This document shows, piece after piece, positions 61,895 through 64,000 of a DNA stretch of 64,000 nucleotides. The stretch comes from Streptomyces violaceusniger. GTDB taxonomy: Bacteria; Actinomycetota; Actinomycetes; Streptomycetales; Streptomycetaceae. Position 1 is the stretch's first letter; every line of letters begins with the position of its first letter. The stretch spans positions 124,001 to 188,000 of the forward strand of contig BJHW01000002.1 in the NCBI GenBank assembly GCA_005405945.1, given 5' to 3'. Below the pieces are notes generated by a model. The model did no database searches, was not told where the DNA came from, and worked only from the letters and a program-made list of their open reading frames with translations. Made by a program: the position numbers and the translations under genes.

Positions 61895-64000
61895 TCAGGG
61901 AGCCCAGGGCGACTCGATCGCCCAGGTGGTGTCCTCGGTGAAGCTGGCCGGATTGTCCCAGGCATGGGTGCCGCCGGACTGGGCCAGCCACAGCTCGGCG
62001 TTGATGTGCCGCAGATACTGCCCGGGGAAGTTGGCCGCCGACAAGCGGATGCCACCGCTGCCCTGGGTCGGACACCAGGTGGCGTCCTCCTTGTACACGG
62101 TGGAGCCGTCGCCCGCCTCGCGCCGGACCCGGAAGTCGCGGTGGCGCAGATACTCGCCGGGGTAGTTGCGGGACTCGAAGGAGTAGCAGAGCCTGTTCGC
62201 GAGACCCTGCCTGACCGTCCAGGTGGCGTCCCGCTTCAGCAGGTCGGCGCTGGCGGAGTTCACCACCTCGGTGAAGCCCAGCCCGTCGTAGTGGCGGATG
62301 TAGCGGTCGGTGTAGCCGGGGGTGGTGACCCGGATCGACACGTTCTGCCCGACGGGCAGTTTCACGGTGGCGCCGGCCGACCGGGAGGCGGCGATGAGGG
62401 CCTGGTTGGCGGCCCGCACCCGGGCCTGGTCGACCTTGACCACCTGGCGGTCGTAGGACATCAGCCCGTTGGCCTCGTTCTCCACATCCGTGATCTGGGT
62501 GTAGACGGAGGCCGACAGGCCGCCCGCGGGCATGGCGTTCTCCCGGATCCCGTCCAGCAGCCCGACGAGCCGGTTGTTGAGCGCGGCTGTGGTCGGCTGG
62601 TCCTCGTAGCTGAACCCGCCGCCCGGATACCACTCATGGCCTGGCACGCGGTAGCCGAGGCCGCCGTACTCCCCGAGCACCGAGGCGCGCACCGACTCGG
62701 CCGGGGTGTTGCCGGGCCCGACGTAGTTGTGGTTGTCGATGACGTCGCCGTTGCCGCCGTCCTTGGCGGCGCAGCAGTTGACGCCGCTCATGTTGTCGAC
62801 GAGGCGGGAGGGGTCGTACGCCTTGACCATGTCGGCGATGCGGGCCTGGTCGTACTGGCCCCAGCCCTCGTTCTGGTCCACCCACTGGATGAGCGCGGGC
62901 GAGCTACGGTGCTGGTCGATGATGGCGCGGTACTCGCTCTCCCATTGGGTGCGGGCCGCGGTGTCCGGGGTCTTGCCGCTGTCCATCGAGGGCATGTCCT
63001 GCCACACCAGCAGCCCGAGCCGGTCCGCCCAGTAGAACCACCGCTGCGGCTCGACCTTGATGTGCTTGCGGACCATGTTGAAGCCCAGGTCCTTGTGTTT
63101 CTGCAGGTCGTACTTGAGGGCGTCGTCGGTGGGCGCGGTGTAGATGCCGTCCGGCCAGTATCCCTGGTCCAGGGTGCCGGTCTGGAAGACGAACCGGCCG
63201 TTGAGCACAGGCCGCCGGACCCCGCCCACGTCCTTCACCGCGATCGACCGCATGCCGGTGTAGCTGCCGACCTTGTCGGCTCCGGCGCCGCCGGTCAGCT
63301 CGGCCGTGACGTCGTACAGGAACGGGTCCTCCGGGGTCCACAGGTGGGCGTTCGGCACCGGCACGGAGAGCTCGCCGCCCACGGTGCCGGTGGCGCTGCC
63401 GACCGTCGTACCGCCGCTGGAGACGGTGACCTTGACGCCCGCGCCGTCGGCTCCTCCGGCGCCGCGCACCGTGACCCGCAGGGTGTTGTCCTCCAGGCGC
63501 GGGACCATGTCCAGGCGGGTGATGTGCGCGGGGGCGGTGGGCTCCAGCCAGACGGTCTGCCAGATCCCCGACGAGGCGGTGTAGACGATGCTCCTGCCGG
63601 GGTGCGGGGTGACGTCCTGGACGCGCTGCTTGCCGATGGCCTGACCGCCGGTCTCCGTGGGGTCGTACACGGAGATGACGATCGTGTTGGTGCCGCCGTT
63701 CAGCAGGGGCGTGATGTCGTAACGGAAGCCGTCGTAGCCGCCGCGGTGGGCGGCTCCGGCCTGCTTGCCGTTGACCCAGACCGTGGTCTCCCAGTCGGAG
63801 GCGCCGAAGTTGAGCTGGACGCGGCGGCCGTTCCAGCCGGAGGGCACCGTGAAGGTGCGCTTGTACCAGAGCCTGTCATTCTGGGTGATCTTGCGCTGGA
63901 CGCCGGAGAGCGCGGACTCGGGCGCGAACGGCACCCGGATCCGCTCGCCGAACGTGGTCGGCTGTGCGGCGTCGCGGGAGGTGACCGCGAAGTCCCACAT
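61895..64000 (-). CDS. GH2 family glycosidase with C-terminal AbfB-like domains (N-terminus outside window)
   Basis: The visible ~701 residues of a minus-strand gene that continues past the window edge. The sugar-binding sandwich is evident (WYKRTFTVPSGWNG, WVNGKQAGAAHRGGYDGFRYDI), then the immunoglobulin-like domain, then the barrel with acid/base Glu in VDQNEGWGQYD and nucleophile Glu in VLGEYGGLGY. The last ~140 residues contain three copies of a short unit with YIRHYDG, YLRHRDF and YLRHINAE, typical of AbfB arabinose-binding beta-trefoils. GH2 enzymes include beta-galactosidases, mannosidases and glucuronidases; the precise specificity is not shown. Confidence 0.88.
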   Translation of the reverse strand: MWDFAVTSRDAAQPTTFGERIRVPFAPESALSGVQRKITQNDRLWYKRTFTVPSGWNGRRVQLNFGASDWETTVWVNGKQAGAAHRGGYDGFRYDITPLLNGGTNTIVISVYDPTETGGQAIGKQRVQDVTPHPGRSIVYTASSGIWQTVWLEPTAPAHITRLDMVPRLEDNTLRVTVRGAGGADGAGVKVTVSSGGTTVGSATGTVGGELSVPVPNAHLWTPEDPFLYDVTAELTGGAGADKVGSYTGMRSIAVKDVGGVRRPVLNGRFVFQTGTLDQGYWPDGIYTAPTDDALKYDLQKHKDLGFNMVRKHIKVEPQRWFYWADRLGLLVWQDMPSMDSGKTPDTAARTQWESEYRAIIDQHRSSPALIQWVDQNEGWGQYDQARIADMVKAYDPSRLVDNMSGVNCCAAKDGGNGDVIDNHNYVGPGNTPAESVRASVLGEYGGLGYRVPGHEWYPGGGFSYEDQPTTAALNNRLVGLLDGIRENAMPAGGLSASVYTQITDVENEANGLMSYDRQVVKVDQARVRAANQALIAASRSAGATVKLPVGQNVSIRVTTPGYTDRYIRHYDGLGFTEVVNSASADLLKRDATWTVRQGLANRLCYSFESRNYPGEYLRHRDFRVRREAGDGSTVYKEDATWCPTQGSGGIRLSAANFPGQYLRHINAELWLAQSGGTHAWDNPASFTEDTTWAIESPWAP

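Noticed and set aside
1..64000. tRNA or rRNA genes and insertion-sequence transposases
   Set aside because: No cloverleaf-like segment, rRNA-like sequence or DDE transposase frame was recognised by eye; a covariance-model scan would be needed to exclude a tRNA fully.

Overview
The window is very GC-rich actinobacterial DNA, almost certainly a Streptomyces chromosome. The evidence is strong G/C third-position codon bias, many GTG/TTG starts, and Streptomyces-type gene sets: a conservon, a SAV2177-type methyltransferase, a furA-katG pair, DUF397, a class F sortase and many secreted glycosidases. I identified no tRNA, rRNA, CRISPR array, transposase or phage gene. Species cannot be assigned.

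Layout. 1-5.2 kb: polysaccharide-degradation genes (glycosidase C-terminus, GH3, secreted GH5). 5.4-8.3 kb: NitT/TauT-type ABC importer. 8.4-10.7 kb: P450-ferredoxin-TetR operon on the minus strand behind a large palindromic operator. 11.1-15.5 kb: small biosynthetic locus, an SDR-like protein plus a KS-ACP-alpha-oxoamine synthase megaenzyme. 15.5-18.9 kb: minus-strand XRE regulator, HExxH protease, 7-TM protein and TetR. 19-31 kb: accessory region with a NACHT-LRR STAND NTPase, a second P-loop ATPase with an altered Walker A, a membrane-anchored periplasmic-binding-like protein, a DUF574-type methyltransferase, a VC0807-like membrane protein and a VWA/solute-binding lipoprotein group, ending in a tandem-repeat intergenic region. 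32.5-37.9 kb: four-gene poly-gamma-glutamate-type capsule operon. 38-40.7 kb: furA-katG. 40.9-43 kb: LPXTG-like surface protein, class F sortase, ECF sigma factor and a putative membrane protein. 43-45 kb: acetate/cation symporter with DUF485 partner. 45.6-47.1 kb: OFA-type MFS carrier with its small subunit. 47.3-51.3 kb: conservon cvnABC lacking cvnD. 51.6-57.2 kb: sugar ABC importer, PfkB kinase and GH4 glycosidase operon. 57.3-64 kb: minus-strand LysR regulator and secreted GH43, GH76 and GH2 enzymes.

Sequence quality is a major point. At least 14 breaks in 13 otherwise well-preserved genes are each repaired by adding one base to a G or C run. This is the signature of homopolymer under-calling in the assembly rather than gene decay. 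I annotate those genes as single CDSs and give the break position in each.

Candidates for undescribed biology: the AT-less KS-ACP-AOS protein; the actinobacterial pgsBC operon that carries a two-sensor membrane protein and an NlpC/P60 hydrolase; and the STAND ATPase plus membrane-tethered binding-protein pair next to the NACHT-LRR gene.
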